64,000 bases of DNA from Tupaia tana (Eukaryota; Chordata; Mammalia; Scandentia; Tupaiidae), in assembly GCA_026018925.1 (NCBI GenBank), contig JAKSZU010000016.1, positions 32,297,377-32,361,376 on the forward strand, read 5' to 3'. Numbering within the stretch: position 1 is the stretch's first letter; each line of letters begins with the position of its first letter. Below the pieces are notes generated by a model, which saw only the letters and a list, made by a program, of their open reading frames with translations, did no database searches and was not told the origin of the DNA. Shown piece by piece: positions 34,092-44,843 of the stretch. The translations under genes and the position numbers were made by a program.

Positions 34092-34308
34092 GAGGGGTCA
34101 GGTGGTAGTACAGCAGTGGCACAACTGGACCTCCATGGGGAAGGTCCCGTGTTCTTGTGTTGGGTTCTCCTGAGCATGCTGGGCTCATATGCACGTACAT
34201 TCTTGGCTGTCTGAGACTGGGGGTGGATCGCAGCATGAGGACCCTGTTGGGGGTGCCTGTCTCTCGGTCTCTCTCTCTCTCTCTTACAGAAGAAAAAAAT
34301 AAATTTAC
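34092..34308 (+). mobile_element. SINE-D, full length
   Basis: CAGGTGGTAGTACAGCAGTGG, TGGATCGCAGCATGAGGACC, GTGCCTGTCTCTCGGTC, (CT)n, then AGAAGAAAAAAATAAA. Shows the uninterrupted family 3' end used to interpret the copy at 37105. Confidence 0.7.
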
Positions 34309-34309
34309 A

Positions 34310-36090
34310 AAAAATGAAAAACAATGACCAGACTTACAACAACCACTCCCAATTAGAGATCAATTATCATATGAAATAACATACAAATGAAAATTCACTA
34401 AAGAAGCATAACTAACTACATTTTACAATGTGAGTGAGGCAAATGGACTTATCAACCAAAACTTCATTCAGTACAGTCCTCTAATGCTATAATGCCGGAG
34501 GCTACTGTGTTTAAGAATGTACATTGAGAAAGACTGTTTATTTTTAGGATAAAGTCTGATTTCTTTTGTACAGTGTACTACCATAAAAATAAGGTTAAAA
34601 AATTAGAACTACACTTCTGTTGTCTGATGTGACATTTTCATATTGTACATACTCCTAGATACAGAGTTATCTATATACTTTTAGCTAGACCTTTATTCTA
34701 ATGTAAGATGTCCCAGTGCTCTAAATGACCTTGACAAAATTCTGGAAAAAAATATCTCAAGACCTGAGGCTCTGAAGCCATTTTAGAATTAACTCTGAAT
34801 AATTGTCCCACAATATGAGTTTCTTGATTAATTGCTTAAGATAAGGTCTCCTTTTCGTTGTGGCCTCCAGTGGCTCCCTCTAGTTCCCATAATCACTTTT
34901 GTCTCATTCTTCTAAACCCTGGAAGGCTAAGAGAAAAATCAGAGATACACCAATTCCATTACTTGAGGATTAGCTAAGAGATAACCCTTTGTATTCCATT
35001 ACTGACCATTATTTGAGTAATTATTCAATAACTATAGTAGGTTTGAAAGATGCACTAATTGTTTTCTGAGGCTCACTCTTTTTCTATATCAGAAAAATGT
35101 TATGAATGTTATGTCCTTTACCATTGAAAGTCTACATTTGGGTTATATAAGAAAAATGAGTAGTATACTGCATTTCATTTTTCTTAGCTTTCTTTTTCTA
35201 AATAAAAAGTATAAAACAAGAATACTTAGTCTGCTGAAGATCTTACTAACTAGAAAATTAGGACTCTATTTTTGACCAGATTTATGTCTTAGAAGAGTCA
35301 AATTTCTGCATAATTTAGACAGAAAATTGGCAGGGGATGGCTGCTCAATCTAATTTCAGCAAAATTAGTATTCAGCCACCTGAATTTTTGGCAGCATTCC
35401 AATGTTTATCCAAAGCAATAAGTAGAAAGAAAATAAAAGAGAATTGACAATCATGCCTAAACAAGTTAGTTTCTCTACCCCTACCCTCCCCAGCACATAT
35501 ACATATATGTAGGTACATGCAAACATGCACGATTTTAAAAATGAGTGAATAATTTCAAAAGTACATTTCATGGCTTTGCATTCTTCATTTTAATGCAAAT
35601 CAACCACAGATAGAACACACGAACCCATCCCTTTTCAAAGTACAAAGAACCCTATAACAGTAAGCTGACTCAAACTTGACTTACGAGGGATAGTAATTTG
35701 TTTTTAAATCACTTGTCCTCCATTTAAGCAAATCAGTTACATGAATTCTTGAATATCTTTGCTAATAGATGGGAGTGATAGTGATGATCATTCCAAATTC
35801 ATTAGTAAATGCTTTGAAATGTATACTAATAAAAAGCTGAAAATTCATACAACTAATTTTTGCTTACCTTTAGCTCCACCTAGACCTTTATTTAGCTGGC
35901 CCTGAGGTGAACAAAGCCAAAAGGCACAAATCATGCATTTAATGTTTACTGAATACCTACCACCTGTGTGCCTTGAACTTAGAGAAAACAAAAAAATATT
36001 TATTCTTCAAGCCCATGTTATCTTGTGTCTAGCGGTATCCAAATCCTGTGGCTCTCAAGCAACCCTGGCAGCTCGCATGGAACTGGCAAG
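34310..36090. other. Repeat-poor intronic stretch
   Basis: No SINE in 1.8 kb; AT-rich unique sequence, no recognised gene. Short open frames (for example about 35933-36202) have no recognisable protein. Confidence 0.5.
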
Positions 36091-36094
36091 GATA

Positions 36095-36207
36095 ATGAAG
36101 CATGGTACAAGGCCTAAGATCCATGTGAAAAGGTGGGCAAGAAAGGGGTTTCTATTCAGTAAATGTCTGTTGTATATTTTCTTATTACCTGCTGGGTATT
36201 AAGACTT
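36095..36207 (+). repeat. Short diverged duplicate, copy 1
   Basis: Starts GAAGCATGGTACAAGG and runs through TATTCAGTAAATGTCTGTT to CTGCTGGGTATTAAG. About 70% alike, by eye, to 37282-37396. The end resembles the 'accumulating size class' motif common to old L2/MIR-like repeats, so both may be copies of one ancient repeat. Confidence 0.55.
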
Positions 36208-36369
36208 GAAATATCAAAAAACCCTCAAATGTTTATACACAAGAAACTTACAAAGTAGGAAACCAAACATATTACCTAAAATGTGGTAGTTTGCAATAAC
36301 AAGGAATACGAGAGTGCTAAGCCACCTGAGAAATAAATTTCATGAGCAGCAATTTCCAATAGAAATATA

Positions 36370-36440
36370 CTGGGTTGTCAGAAAAGTCATGACGTATTTT
36401 TTCTATGCAAAAATATATCATGACTTTTCCGATGACCCAA
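36370..36440. mobile_element. Palindromic mariner-type MITE
   Basis: A 71-nt near-perfect palindrome: CTGGGTTGTCAGAAAAGTCA at the left and, inverted, TTGGGTCATCGGAAAAGTCA at the right, with TA on both sides. Same family as 33946. Confidence 0.8.
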
Positions 36441-36583
36441 TAATACAAATCACTTAGTGTAATTTTAGACTGTTCAGTAGCCATGTTAAATATTAATTTT
36501 AATAACATTATATTTAACTTAATGTATCAAAAATATTATTTTAACATGTAATCAATGTAAGAATTGTTAATAAGGTACTTCCT

Positions 36584-36767
36584 TGAGGCCAGCAGGTGGC
36601 ATGGGAGTTGAGGGCGCTGGACTCCCATATGGAAGACCACAGTTCGAGTCCCAGACCTGGCAGTTTGCTTTCTGACTCCCCCCCCCCCCCCCCCCCCCGC
36701 CCCCTGTCTGTGTGTCTCTCTCTGGTTGAACTAAAATGAATGAATGAATTAATAAATAAATTTTTTA
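36584..36767 (+). mobile_element. SINE-B with poly-C tract
   Basis: TSD AAGGTACTTCCTT at about 36572-36584 and 36770-36782. The CT-rich block has become C21 (36678-36698) plus GCCCCC. A box TGGCATGGGAG is weak, B box AGTTCGAGTCC good. Confidence 0.9.
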
Positions 36768-36855
36768 AAAAGGTACTTCCTTTTCATACTAAGATTTTGA
36801 GATCTGGGGTGTATTCTATACTTACATTATACTTCAAATTCAGATGCTAGATTTT

Positions 36856-37027
36856 CTTTTTTTAATATTTATTTATTTTATTTTTTATTATTGTTATTTT
36901 TAAAATTTGACCAGAAAGAGACAGAAAGACAGGGAAAGTGAGAAAGCAAGCCATCAGGTCTAGGACTCAAACTGCAGTCAGTCATGTGGGAGTTCAGCGC
37001 CTTAACCACCACACCACAAGCTAGTCC
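36856..37027 (-). mobile_element. SINE-B with TSD
   Basis: AGATGCTAGATTTTC at 36842-36856 and AGATGCTACATTTTC at 37029-37043. Body: TTTGACCAGAAAGAGAC, GTCTAGGACTCAAACTGC. Confidence 0.88.
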
Positions 37028-37104
37028 CTAGATGCTACATTTTCATTGGAAATATTTGATCTTTATGTAGATTTAATGAAAATTTACAGCTGAAAAGTCG
37101 ATTC

Positions 37105-37440
37105 AGGCCTGCTGCAGTGGTGCAGAGGTAATACAATGCTTCACGATGCTGAACCTGCATGGGAAGACCCTAGGTTCATGTCCTGAGGTCTCTCTGTACA
37201 TGCTGGCACACATACGATCTGGGCTGGCGGTGGCTGGGAGTGGATCACAGCATGTAGACCCTCTGAACAGTACCTGTTTCACTGAAGCATGATACAAGGT
37301 CTGCAAGACCTTGTGGAAAAGTGTGGTAAAAAAGGAGCTTCCCTTCAGCAAGTGTATGCTGTATATTTATTTACTATGTGCTGGGTGCTAAGTGCTAACA
37401 ATTCATATTCTTTCTCTCTCTTTGTCATGGAAGAAATAAA
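37105..37440 (+). mobile_element. SINE-D, interrupted by duplicate segment
   Basis: CTGCAGTGGTGCAGAGGTAA, TTCATGTCCTGAGGTC, TGGATCACAGCATGTAGACC and AGTACCTGTTTC, then about 115 foreign bases, then TTTCTCTCTCTTTGTCATGG and AAGAAATAAAC. Confidence 0.65.
37282..37396 (+). repeat. Short diverged duplicate, copy 2, inside a SINE-D
   Basis: Starts GAAGCATGATACAAGG, then CTTCAGCAAGTGTATGCTG and GTGCTGGGTGCTAAG. It separates the body of a SINE-D copy from that SINE's CT-rich 3' end (TTCTTTCTCTCTCTTTGTC), so it appears to have entered an existing SINE. Confidence 0.55.
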
Positions 37441-37768
37441 CTTTGAAAAGGAAAAGCAGAACCACATACTCAAGATATCACAAAATATTTAAGGTTTTTC
37501 AATTATGAATAAATTATTAGTTAAAATAAAAAAAGAAATCTGTCCCTTGGTCAGATGAGCACATTTCAGATGAGCCACTGACACATGTGGCTGGTGGGTG
37601 CCATGCTGAATGCGCAGGTTCAGAATTCTATCAGGACAAATTCGAGAATTCTATTAGGCATGTAGGAGATTAGGAGAAGATTTTGAGGTCTGGATCAAGG
37701 GTTACAGGGAGGCAGGACAACAAAAAAGATTAAATATGTGAGTCATTATGTGCCATTAAAAGAAAACC

Positions 37769-38045
37769 AGGGCAGGCCAGTGGTGGCATGGTGGTTAAGG
37801 CAGCTGGATCCCACATGCTGTCTGTGAGGTTTGAGTCCCAGACATGGCAGCTTGAGAAACATGTTGGGTTAATGTGCATGGATGCCTAAAATGCCAAGAG
37901 AATAGAGAAAGGATTGCAATGTGGCTATTCCCCCGTCAGCAGTGCTTGCTTGCTTGCTTGCTCTCTCTGTCTCTTTTTCTCTGTCTCTCTCTCTCTCTGG
38001 TGAGCCTACTTATGCCCTATATCAGATTTAAAAAGAAAAGAAAAC
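37769..38045 (+). mobile_element. SINE-C
   Basis: GGCAGGCCAGTGGTGGCATGG, GAGGTTTGAGTCCCAGAC, GGATTGCAATGTGGC, GCTTGCTTGCTTGCT and a CT block, then CCCTATATCAGATTTAAA. Confidence 0.78.
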
Positions 38046-38278
38046 AAACAAAATTAGGGCAGCTGTATCAGAGATAACTAAAAAACAAAACAAAACAAAA
38101 ATCAAAGTTCAGAGAGAAAATAGGCCAAGAAGGAATTAACATTCATTAGTTGCTTATGGTGTACCGAGTACTGAGAATGGGACACTTGGGATAGAGAGAT
38201 ACAGAAAGCTGGTATTCTAGAAATTCAATCTGTGGCCTCCGAAGCAGTGGTGAATTAGGTTTCATAAAGAATAGATCT

Positions 38279-38436
38279 GGGGGTTGGCAGGTGTCATGGT
38301 GGTTGGGGCATTGGACTACCACATAGCTGACCATGGTTTGAGTTTCAGACCTGGCAGCTTGCTTTCTCACTGTCCCTCTCTCTGATCAAATTTTAAAAAG
38401 TTGATAACGATAAATAAAAATAATTCTTAAAAAAAG
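38279..38436 (+). mobile_element. SINE-B with TSD
   Basis: GGGGGTTGGCAGGTGTCATGG start; AAAGAATAGA and AAAGAGTAGA flank it. Internal CCTCTCTCTGATCAAATTTT. Confidence 0.83.
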
Positions 38437-38504
38437 AGTAGAGTTCATATATTCTACTCATGTGCCCATTTCTCCAGTTAGTGAACTTTAGTCCACTCTG
38501 ATTG

Positions 38505-38766
38505 CCATAAAGCAGTATAAAGCAATGGTTAAGGATGTGGGCTCAAAGTCACATGGCTTGACTTCAAACCTTGCCTTTATCACTCCCTAGCTCTGTGAAC
38601 TTGGGGAGGTATCTAACCTTCATTTGAAAATGGGGAAAAGAACAGCATCTACATTACGGGATTCATGTGAGCGTTTCATTTGTTAATGCTACCGAAGCAC
38701 TTACAGGTTTGACGCCTATTACGTGTGTGGATTCTAATAAATGGTGGCTATTATAATTAATGTTAC
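38505..38766 (+). mobile_element. MIR, full length
   Basis: AGCAATGGTTAAGGATGTGG, TCACTCCCTAGCTCTGTGAA, TTCATTTGAAAATGGGGAAA, ATTACGGGATTCATGTGAGC, AATAAATGGTGGCTATTAT. Confidence 0.9.
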
Positions 38767-38767
38767 A

Positions 38768-38992
38768 GCCCAGGTCTTTTAACATCTCTTGCCTGGATTA
38801 TTAAAATGAATATTAACTGGTCTTCTGGTTTCCAGCTTCTTGCTACCACCAATCTATCATCTATCAACTCTGCCATTAGAATTGTCTTTTTTTTTTGCTT
38901 AAAAACCTTTGATGGCTTTTGTTAGTCTGCTTTTTGCCATACAATTCTTCATATCATCTTTGGTGTAAAAGAATGGTGAAAATTTACAGCAC
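38768..38992 (+). mobile_element. L2 LINE fragment
   Basis: TCTTGCCTGGATTATTAAAA, TTAACTGGTCTTCTGG and AAAAACCTTTGATGGCTTTT match the region of L2 just ahead of its 3' UTR. It abuts a MIR upstream. Confidence 0.6.
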
Positions 38993-39094
38993 TGAATGTC
39001 CTCCTTACTAAATAAGACTTTTTTTTTTTTTTTAAGAAGAAACTTAGAACATATCTTAACTCTCTGTTTAGAGAGTGATCTTCAGTTTTCTTCT

Positions 39095-39312
39095 CACAGA
39101 ACACAAAGAGTAGGAGTCCTGGGAATCAGACTGACCTGGATTAGAATATTGATCCTGGCATGTAGTAACTCAACAACTTTAGGTAAAACACTTAACTTCC
39201 TTGAATTTTTGTTTTCTTCTCTAATATACAGTCTTCAGGTTTGGTGTGGAAACTCTAATATTCCCTAAGTATAGAAGATACTTAGTAGTTAGCCTCCTTC
39301 CTTTTCTCATTT
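39095..39312 (+). mobile_element. MIR
   Basis: GAATCAGACTGACCTGGATT, TAACTCAACAACTTTAGG, AAACACTTAACTTCCTTGAA, AGATACTTAGTAGTTAG. Confidence 0.72.
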
Positions 39313-39344
39313 ATGAATAAGAGATCCGTGTTTATATTGTTTTT

Positions 39345-39445
39345 CCTCTTAGCCTGTGAGTCTCTTCAGGGTAGGAACTTGACTGCCTCATCCTGAAGCC
39401 CTAGTATGTATTCCGCTGCCTGAGACATGGTTTTACAGGAATCTG
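39345..39445 (+). mobile_element. L2 LINE 3'-terminal fragment
   Basis: CTTCAGGGTAGGAACTTGAC and AAGCCCTAGTATGTATTCC correspond to the last 100 nt of L2. Probably the continuation of the fragment at 38768, split by a MIR. Confidence 0.5.
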
Positions 39446-40419
39446 TAAGAACATCTCACAGTACTGCTACCCTCATGAAGCAGTATCATATACATATGTA
39501 AATACACTTAAGAAATGTTTTTGCTGAAAGAGAAATATTATAAATTTCAGCTAAAAAAAAACCCCTTAAGCTACCAAAGATAAGTCCTATAAATATGTCA
39601 GTGAAATTTAATTAAAGCAGATGGGCTAAAATATATATTTGATAAAATATTTACCTCAAGTATCTTTACAGATAAGAAATATTTATATACTCATTCTATG
39701 TGGGAAGCCCTACTGAAAACTACAAAAGGCAATTTATGTATCATCATGGATGACTGCTAGATTGACTCTCCTTTTCCCTGCCTCTCATAGAGAGATTTCC
39801 TCCAAATCAGACTTATAAGTTATAATAACATAACTAATAGAACATTATAGAACTTAATAAAAATGTCAACCTGTCACCTCTTGAAATATAACTGAAGTGG
39901 AGCCACATGGTGCGACTGCACTCGTGAAGCAAGAAATTGACCTCAGCACAAATATTTCTGACTCCTTGAAGCTGTACTGAATTTGACACTTTTGGGGGAA
40001 ATGACAAGAAATAACTGAAATGGACCTATTAAAAACAAAAAAATGTTCCAAAGTAAAATCTTACTTAATTTAAGAAAGTAGGAACATAAGTGGCAGATTC
40101 CAACACAGATGTGTCTTTCCCTCCATTGCTTACACATATGTTCAATTTTCTCTTTTACAAAACACTCATGATTGCAAAAGCCCAGCCACCACAATCTTTC
40201 ACTTTTTCTCAATGATGCCACCCAGCTCAAGCAAATACTTTATTATATTGAGTGATTCCGTGAAAACTTAGTATTTCCCAGGCCTAGAAAAAGTCCAATG
40301 GGGAATATATTTCAGCCAGTGGAGCAGGAAGGAAACCCATGATAATCAGAATATAGCGAAGCAATAGTGCTAACAAAACTGAGGAGGGGCAGTTCATCTT
40401 TTGCCAAAGAGCTAAATTA

Positions 40420-40605
40420 CCTCAATTACTTCATTTCACCACTACTCACTCTTCACCTCTCCACTATCTGACCTGCCCCAGCCATTCACTTGAAATGCTT
40501 TCCACATGGCAATTTGTCCTCTTTTCTAATTACAAATAATTCTCACTCTGTTTGACCTCTACCTTGCAATTACTGATCACTTTCCCTCTTTTCTGCAACT
40601 CTCTC
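40420..40605 (+). mobile_element. Possible L2 fragment
   Basis: Pyrimidine-rich sequence with CACTCTTCACCTCTCCAC and CTTGCAATTACTGATCAC resembles the region ahead of the L2 reverse transcriptase domain. Weak. Confidence 0.35.
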
Positions 40606-40606
40606 A

Positions 40607-40782
40607 GGGGCCAGCAGGTGTCACAGTGGTTAAGGTGTTAGACTCTCACAGAGCTGATCGCAGTTCACATCCTGGAAATGGCAGCTTGCATTCTCACTTT
40701 CTCTCTTTCTCTCTGGTGAGCATGCAGGCCCTATAGCAAATTTTAAAATAATAATAAATACAATTAAAGAAATAATTCTTTT
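40607..40782 (+). mobile_element. SINE-A/B hybrid form
   Basis: The 5' part is SINE-B-like (CAGCAGGTGTCACAGTGG, GGCAGCTTGC), but the 3' end has GGTGAGCATGCAGGCCCTA, TAGCAAATTTT, as in SINE-A. May be a source-lineage intermediate or an internal deletion. Confidence 0.7.
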
Positions 40783-41026
40783 TTTAAAAATTCTTTTATT
40801 ATATTTATTTAAAGTTTGATTCAACAAATACTTACTGTATGTCTGTTCAACACTAAGCAGGAAAGGAAGTATTGAAAAGATATTGCACCTGTCAATGAGT
40901 CCTGTCTGCAGCAAACATAATCAATCTAGTGGATTAAGCCTCTAAAAGCTCTCCCAATGGGAATTTCTCATTCTGCCTGATAAGTACAATGAACGCTTCA
41001 CCCTCAGCTTGTTATCTGTGACTCTT

Positions 41027-41293
41027 TTTTTTTTTTTTTTTTTTGAGAGGTTTTTGCTATAGGGCGCGTGCGCTCGCCAGACAGACAGAGAGACAGAGAA
41101 ATAGAAAGCGAGAAATCACCCCCCAGGGGGGGATGGCCACGCCGCAATCCCTTCTCCTCCATTCTCCTCTCGGGATCTTGGGCACGCACGCACACGCGCC
41201 CGGCGTTAGTTTAAGCCGCCGGGTCCAGGACTCGAACTGCGGTCGACTACGTGGGAGTCCAGCGACATAGCCATTACGCTAACTGCTGGTCCC
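41027..41293 (-). mobile_element. SINE-A, youngest-looking copy
   Basis: Perfect TSD GTTATCTGTGACTCTTT (41011-41026/7 and 41294-41310). Inverted, the element has an intact A box (TAGCGTAATGG), one T-to-C-type difference in the B box region (AGTTCGAGTCC), and nearly all CpGs kept (CGCGTGCGCTCGCC). Confidence 0.96.
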
Positions 41294-41390
41294 GTTATCT
41301 GTGACTCTTTATAATATGGTTCTAACTTCACTTTCACTCTTTTCTTCCCTAACTTTCCTCTATTCCAGCAGTACTTAACTAATAGGCTGT

Positions 41391-41685
41391 GATTTTTTTG
41401 TGGGAAGGGCAGGTAGGGGTAGAGTGAGCTACAGGGCATGTGTGCTTTCCAGAGAGACAAAGAGAATGAAAGAGAAAGAGAGAGAAAAAAGAGAGGGGGA
41501 GAGAAGTAGAAAGCATTTCTACAAAGGAAAAGTCACGCTGCAATCCCATCTCTTCTATTTCTCCTCTTTTTAGACACACATATACAGGTGCCTGGTGTGT
41601 ATCTCTAGCCTCTGGGTCCAGGACTTCAACTGTGCAGTGATCATGTGGGATCCAGCTGCCTTAACCACCAGATCACAGGGCTGGT
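41391..41685 (-). mobile_element. SINE-C
   Basis: TACAGGGCATGTGTGCTTTCC, an AG-rich block, CACGCTGCAATCCCATCTC, CATGTGGGATCCAGCTGCC and ACCAGATCACAGGGCTGG. Confidence 0.72.
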
Positions 41686-41802
41686 TGAAGTCTTCCACTT
41701 CTATGATTCTGGTGATATTGTTTCTGGAATACTTTTCTCCCTACATCTGCTTCTTGAAATCAGATCTACTTTACAAGAACTATCTCAAATAATTCCCTTC
41801 AT

Positions 41803-42066
41803 GGGGACCAGCAGGTTGCCTAATGGTTATGTCACTGGACTCCCCACAAAGCTGACCGCTGTTCGAGTCCCAGACCCAGGAGCTTCAAACTCACGCCCAA
41901 CATTGTGCATGCGTGTCCCGAGAGGAGAATGGAGGAGAATGGAGGAGAAAAGATTGCGGTGTGACCATCGCCCACTAGGGGGTGATTTCTTGCCTTCTCT
42001 CTGTCTCTCTCTCTGTCTCTCCAGTGAGCACACGCGCCCTATAGCAAAAATCACTTTAAAAATAAA
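41803..42066 (+). mobile_element. SINE-A, first of a same-site pair
   Basis: GGGGACCAGCAGGTTGCC start. A GGAGAATGGA unit is repeated (41931-41946). Left target AATAATTCCCTTCAT at 41788-41802. Confidence 0.88.
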
Positions 42067-42069
42067 ATA

Positions 42070-42337
42070 ATGGTACGAGCAGAGGGTATAATGCTTATAT
42101 TGCTGGATTCCCACATAGTCAACCATAGTTCAAGTCCCAGACCCAGTGGCTTAAACTCACGCCAGGCGTGTGTTTCATGTGTGCCCAGAATCTTGAGTGG
42201 AGAATGGGGGAGAAGGGACTGCAGTGTGGCCATCTCCGCTGGGGGCTGATTTCTCACTTTCTGTCCCTCTGGTGAGTGCACACACTCTATGGCAAAAAAA
42301 AAAGTCTCTCTCTCTCTTAAAAAAAAATAACAACAAC
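42070..42337 (+). mobile_element. SINE-A, second of a same-site pair
   Basis: Starts TGGTACGAGCAGAGGGTA. The outer target AATAATTCCCTTCAT recurs only after this copy, at 42338-42352, so one target duplication embraces both SINEs. AAAATAATGG lies between them. Confidence 0.85.
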
Positions 42338-43115
42338 AATAATTCCCTTCATGAATGCTGTTCCCAATCTGACTTGAGCTCTTCATTCTTTTCTGTAGCA
42401 GTTTCTAACATTCTGAGAACACTTGTGTTTATTATGTTTTGTATACAATTATTTGCGTTATTCAGGATTAATATACTGCAAACTCATCAAAGACATGGAC
42501 TGTGTCTTGTCATCTTTGTTTTCTGAACTTTGCCATTTAAATATATAACTATTCATGTAACAGTTATTATACACATGGGATCATGCTAAAATATAGTGGG
42601 TTTTCAAATATGAATTACATTTCATTTAGTATAGATCAAATCATTTGATATTTTCTTGATAAGAAATGTATGAGAAGTAGATGTTTTCAAACAGCGTATG
42701 TCTAAAATGTCCCTACTCTAGCCTCTGACCTGACAGTTTGGCTGAATATAAAATTTAATGGTGGAATGACTTCATTCAAAGTTCTGATGGCATGTACTAC
42801 TCTTTTTTCCCTGCTGCCCTTTCAAACTCTATCATAAATTGCAATTGCTTATATGTGACTTCTAAGTATGTATAACTTTCTCTAAATTGCTGATGTCTTC
42901 TATTTTCATAATAATGTGGCTTGGTGTAGGTTTTTAAGTCATTCCTTGGATAGGTATCTTTTTGGCTCTTTTAATATGGAGATTTTTAGATGATAGTTTA
43001 TTTTCCTATAGTTTCATTGTTCTCTCTTTCTTGGAACTCCTTATAGAGAGTTACAGGCCTCATAATTAATTCTGAAGTTTACTTGCTTTTTTCCTCTCAT
43101 TTTTCTCCTTTTTAA

Positions 43116-43281
43116 AAAAATATTTATTTAATTTTGTTTATTATTATCATTTTTCAGTTTGACTGGAGAGAGAGAAAGAAAGAGAGAGAGAGAGAGAAAG
43201 CAAGCCACCTGGTTTGGGACTTGAACCACAGTCGGCCATGTGGGAGTCCAGCACCTTAACAACCACGCCACCTGCCAGCCC
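43116..43281 (-). mobile_element. SINE-B with TSD
   Basis: Perfect TSD of about 19 nt beginning CTCATTTTTCTCC at 43096-43115 and 43282-43301. Body GTTTGACTGGAGAGAG, ACTTGAACCACAGTCGGCC. Confidence 0.94.
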
Positions 43282-43643
43282 CTCATTTTTCTCCTTTTTA
43301 ACTGTTTAGATTTCCTTGAATTTATCTTAAAATTCCTCTGTAGAACTTATTCTTTTGGTTATTATTATTATTTTTTTAAATTTCCAATGTGTTCTTGCTT
43401 TTTGTTCCCTTTGACAGTTTCTGTTCTCACTGCGTGTGCTTGTGTTGACATGTGTGTTAGGTGTGAGCAAAGTTTTCTATTTCCTGCATTGTCTCTATTT
43501 CTGAGGTTTCTGGTGTCTGTTTTTCATACTGGATACTTTTCATGTCTGGTAGTTGCTGGCAACTGAAACGTGAGCCACCAGAAACTCTGTGAGGCACAGC
43601 GGGACTTTGGTGACTAGGGGCTTCATTGTGTGATAATCTCTCT

Positions 43644-43829
43644 TTTTTTTTAAAGAATTATTTTATTTAATTTTACTTATTTATTTATTTATTTATGTAA
43701 ATTTGACCAGAAAGGGATAGAGTGAGAGAGAGAGAAAGTAAGAAAGCAAACCACCAGGTCCGAGACTCAAACTGCTGTCGGTCATGCAGGAATCCAGCAC
43801 CCTTAACCACCATGCCACCTGCCGGCCCT
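43644..43829 (-). mobile_element. SINE-B
   Basis: AAATTTGACCAGAAAGGG, GGTCCGAGACTCAAACTGC, CATGCCACCTGCCGGCCC; GATAATCT on both sides. (TTTA)n tail. Confidence 0.88.
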
Positions 43830-44454
43830 GAGATAATCTAACTCTAAAATGTTATCATCAGTAGGACTTCCCCCTTGGACAGCTAGTTTCTTCAGAGAAT
43901 TTCCCCCAATCTCCTGCAAAGTAGGATACTGACAGAGAAGGATGAAGCGAAGTCTCACCTTTCAGGACACAGACTTTCATCTACACTCCATTTTTAGTAC
44001 TGAGCCCTAAACTCTGTCCTGCCATGTTTTGCTCACTCATTTCTGACAAGAAACAAACATACGAACAAATAAAAAAAACAAATTCAGATACAAACGTATC
44101 TTCTACATCTCTGCCTTCTGGAATTCCTGATGACTTCAATGCCTGAAGCTTTCTGGGGATCAAGCAGCCTGTTTCTCATTAGTATTCTCTTCTGAAGGCT
44201 AGCTTCCTCCACAAGTCAGTGACCACTTTCCATTTCTTCCCTTGCTCTCTTGTCCTAATAGTTTTACATATTTTTAGTACTCCCTTGAGACTGTAGTGAG
44301 GTTTAGGAAGAAGTACAAATGAACTTGTGGTGTCAATCCACTATGTTTAAACAGAAACCTCAACTCCTTCAAGATTTAGGATCCACTGTGTCTGAGGTTA
44401 GTTACTGATCAACTGGTAGCCTCTTTTAACACTTAGCATTTGGCAATTTCATTC

Positions 44455-44836
44455 TTCTCATGAGTTTAGCTATCCCTATAATGCTGCAGACTCCTAAATC
44501 TTTATCTGCACTTCTTTCTTCCTCTTTTATCTCAGTTTTATTTTCTTTGATTTCTTATTTGGCATCTGGACTTGAATATTTTACTATCATTTCTAATTCA
44601 ACAGGTCAAATTAGTCTTATAATTTCTCTGTCAAAAGCAGCTCACACAGTTTTCATTCTGAGGCCCTCCCATTCTCTCAATCATCAAGAGGCAAAATTTT
44701 TCACTCTTTCCCATTCACCATCCATATCCAGTCACTAAGTAAGTGTTATTGATTTTCCCTTTAAAAGTCTCCTATAATCACCATTTTCTGTATTCCATTT
44801 ATCATTCTAGTCTAGACCCTCACATTATCCCTAACC
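44455..44836 (+). mobile_element. L2 LINE fragment (ORF2 C-terminal region)
   Basis: CTAAATCTTTATCTGCACTT, TTGGCATCTGGACTTGAAT and CCAGTCACTAAGTAAGTGTT track the L2 sequence between the reverse transcriptase domain and the 3' UTR. Heavily decayed. Confidence 0.6.
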
Positions 44837-44843
44837 TATAATA

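Noticed and set aside
35933-36202. An 89-codon frame in repeat-poor sequence
   Set aside because: No recognisable domain, no splice or expression signals that I can see, and it overlaps the duplicated segment.
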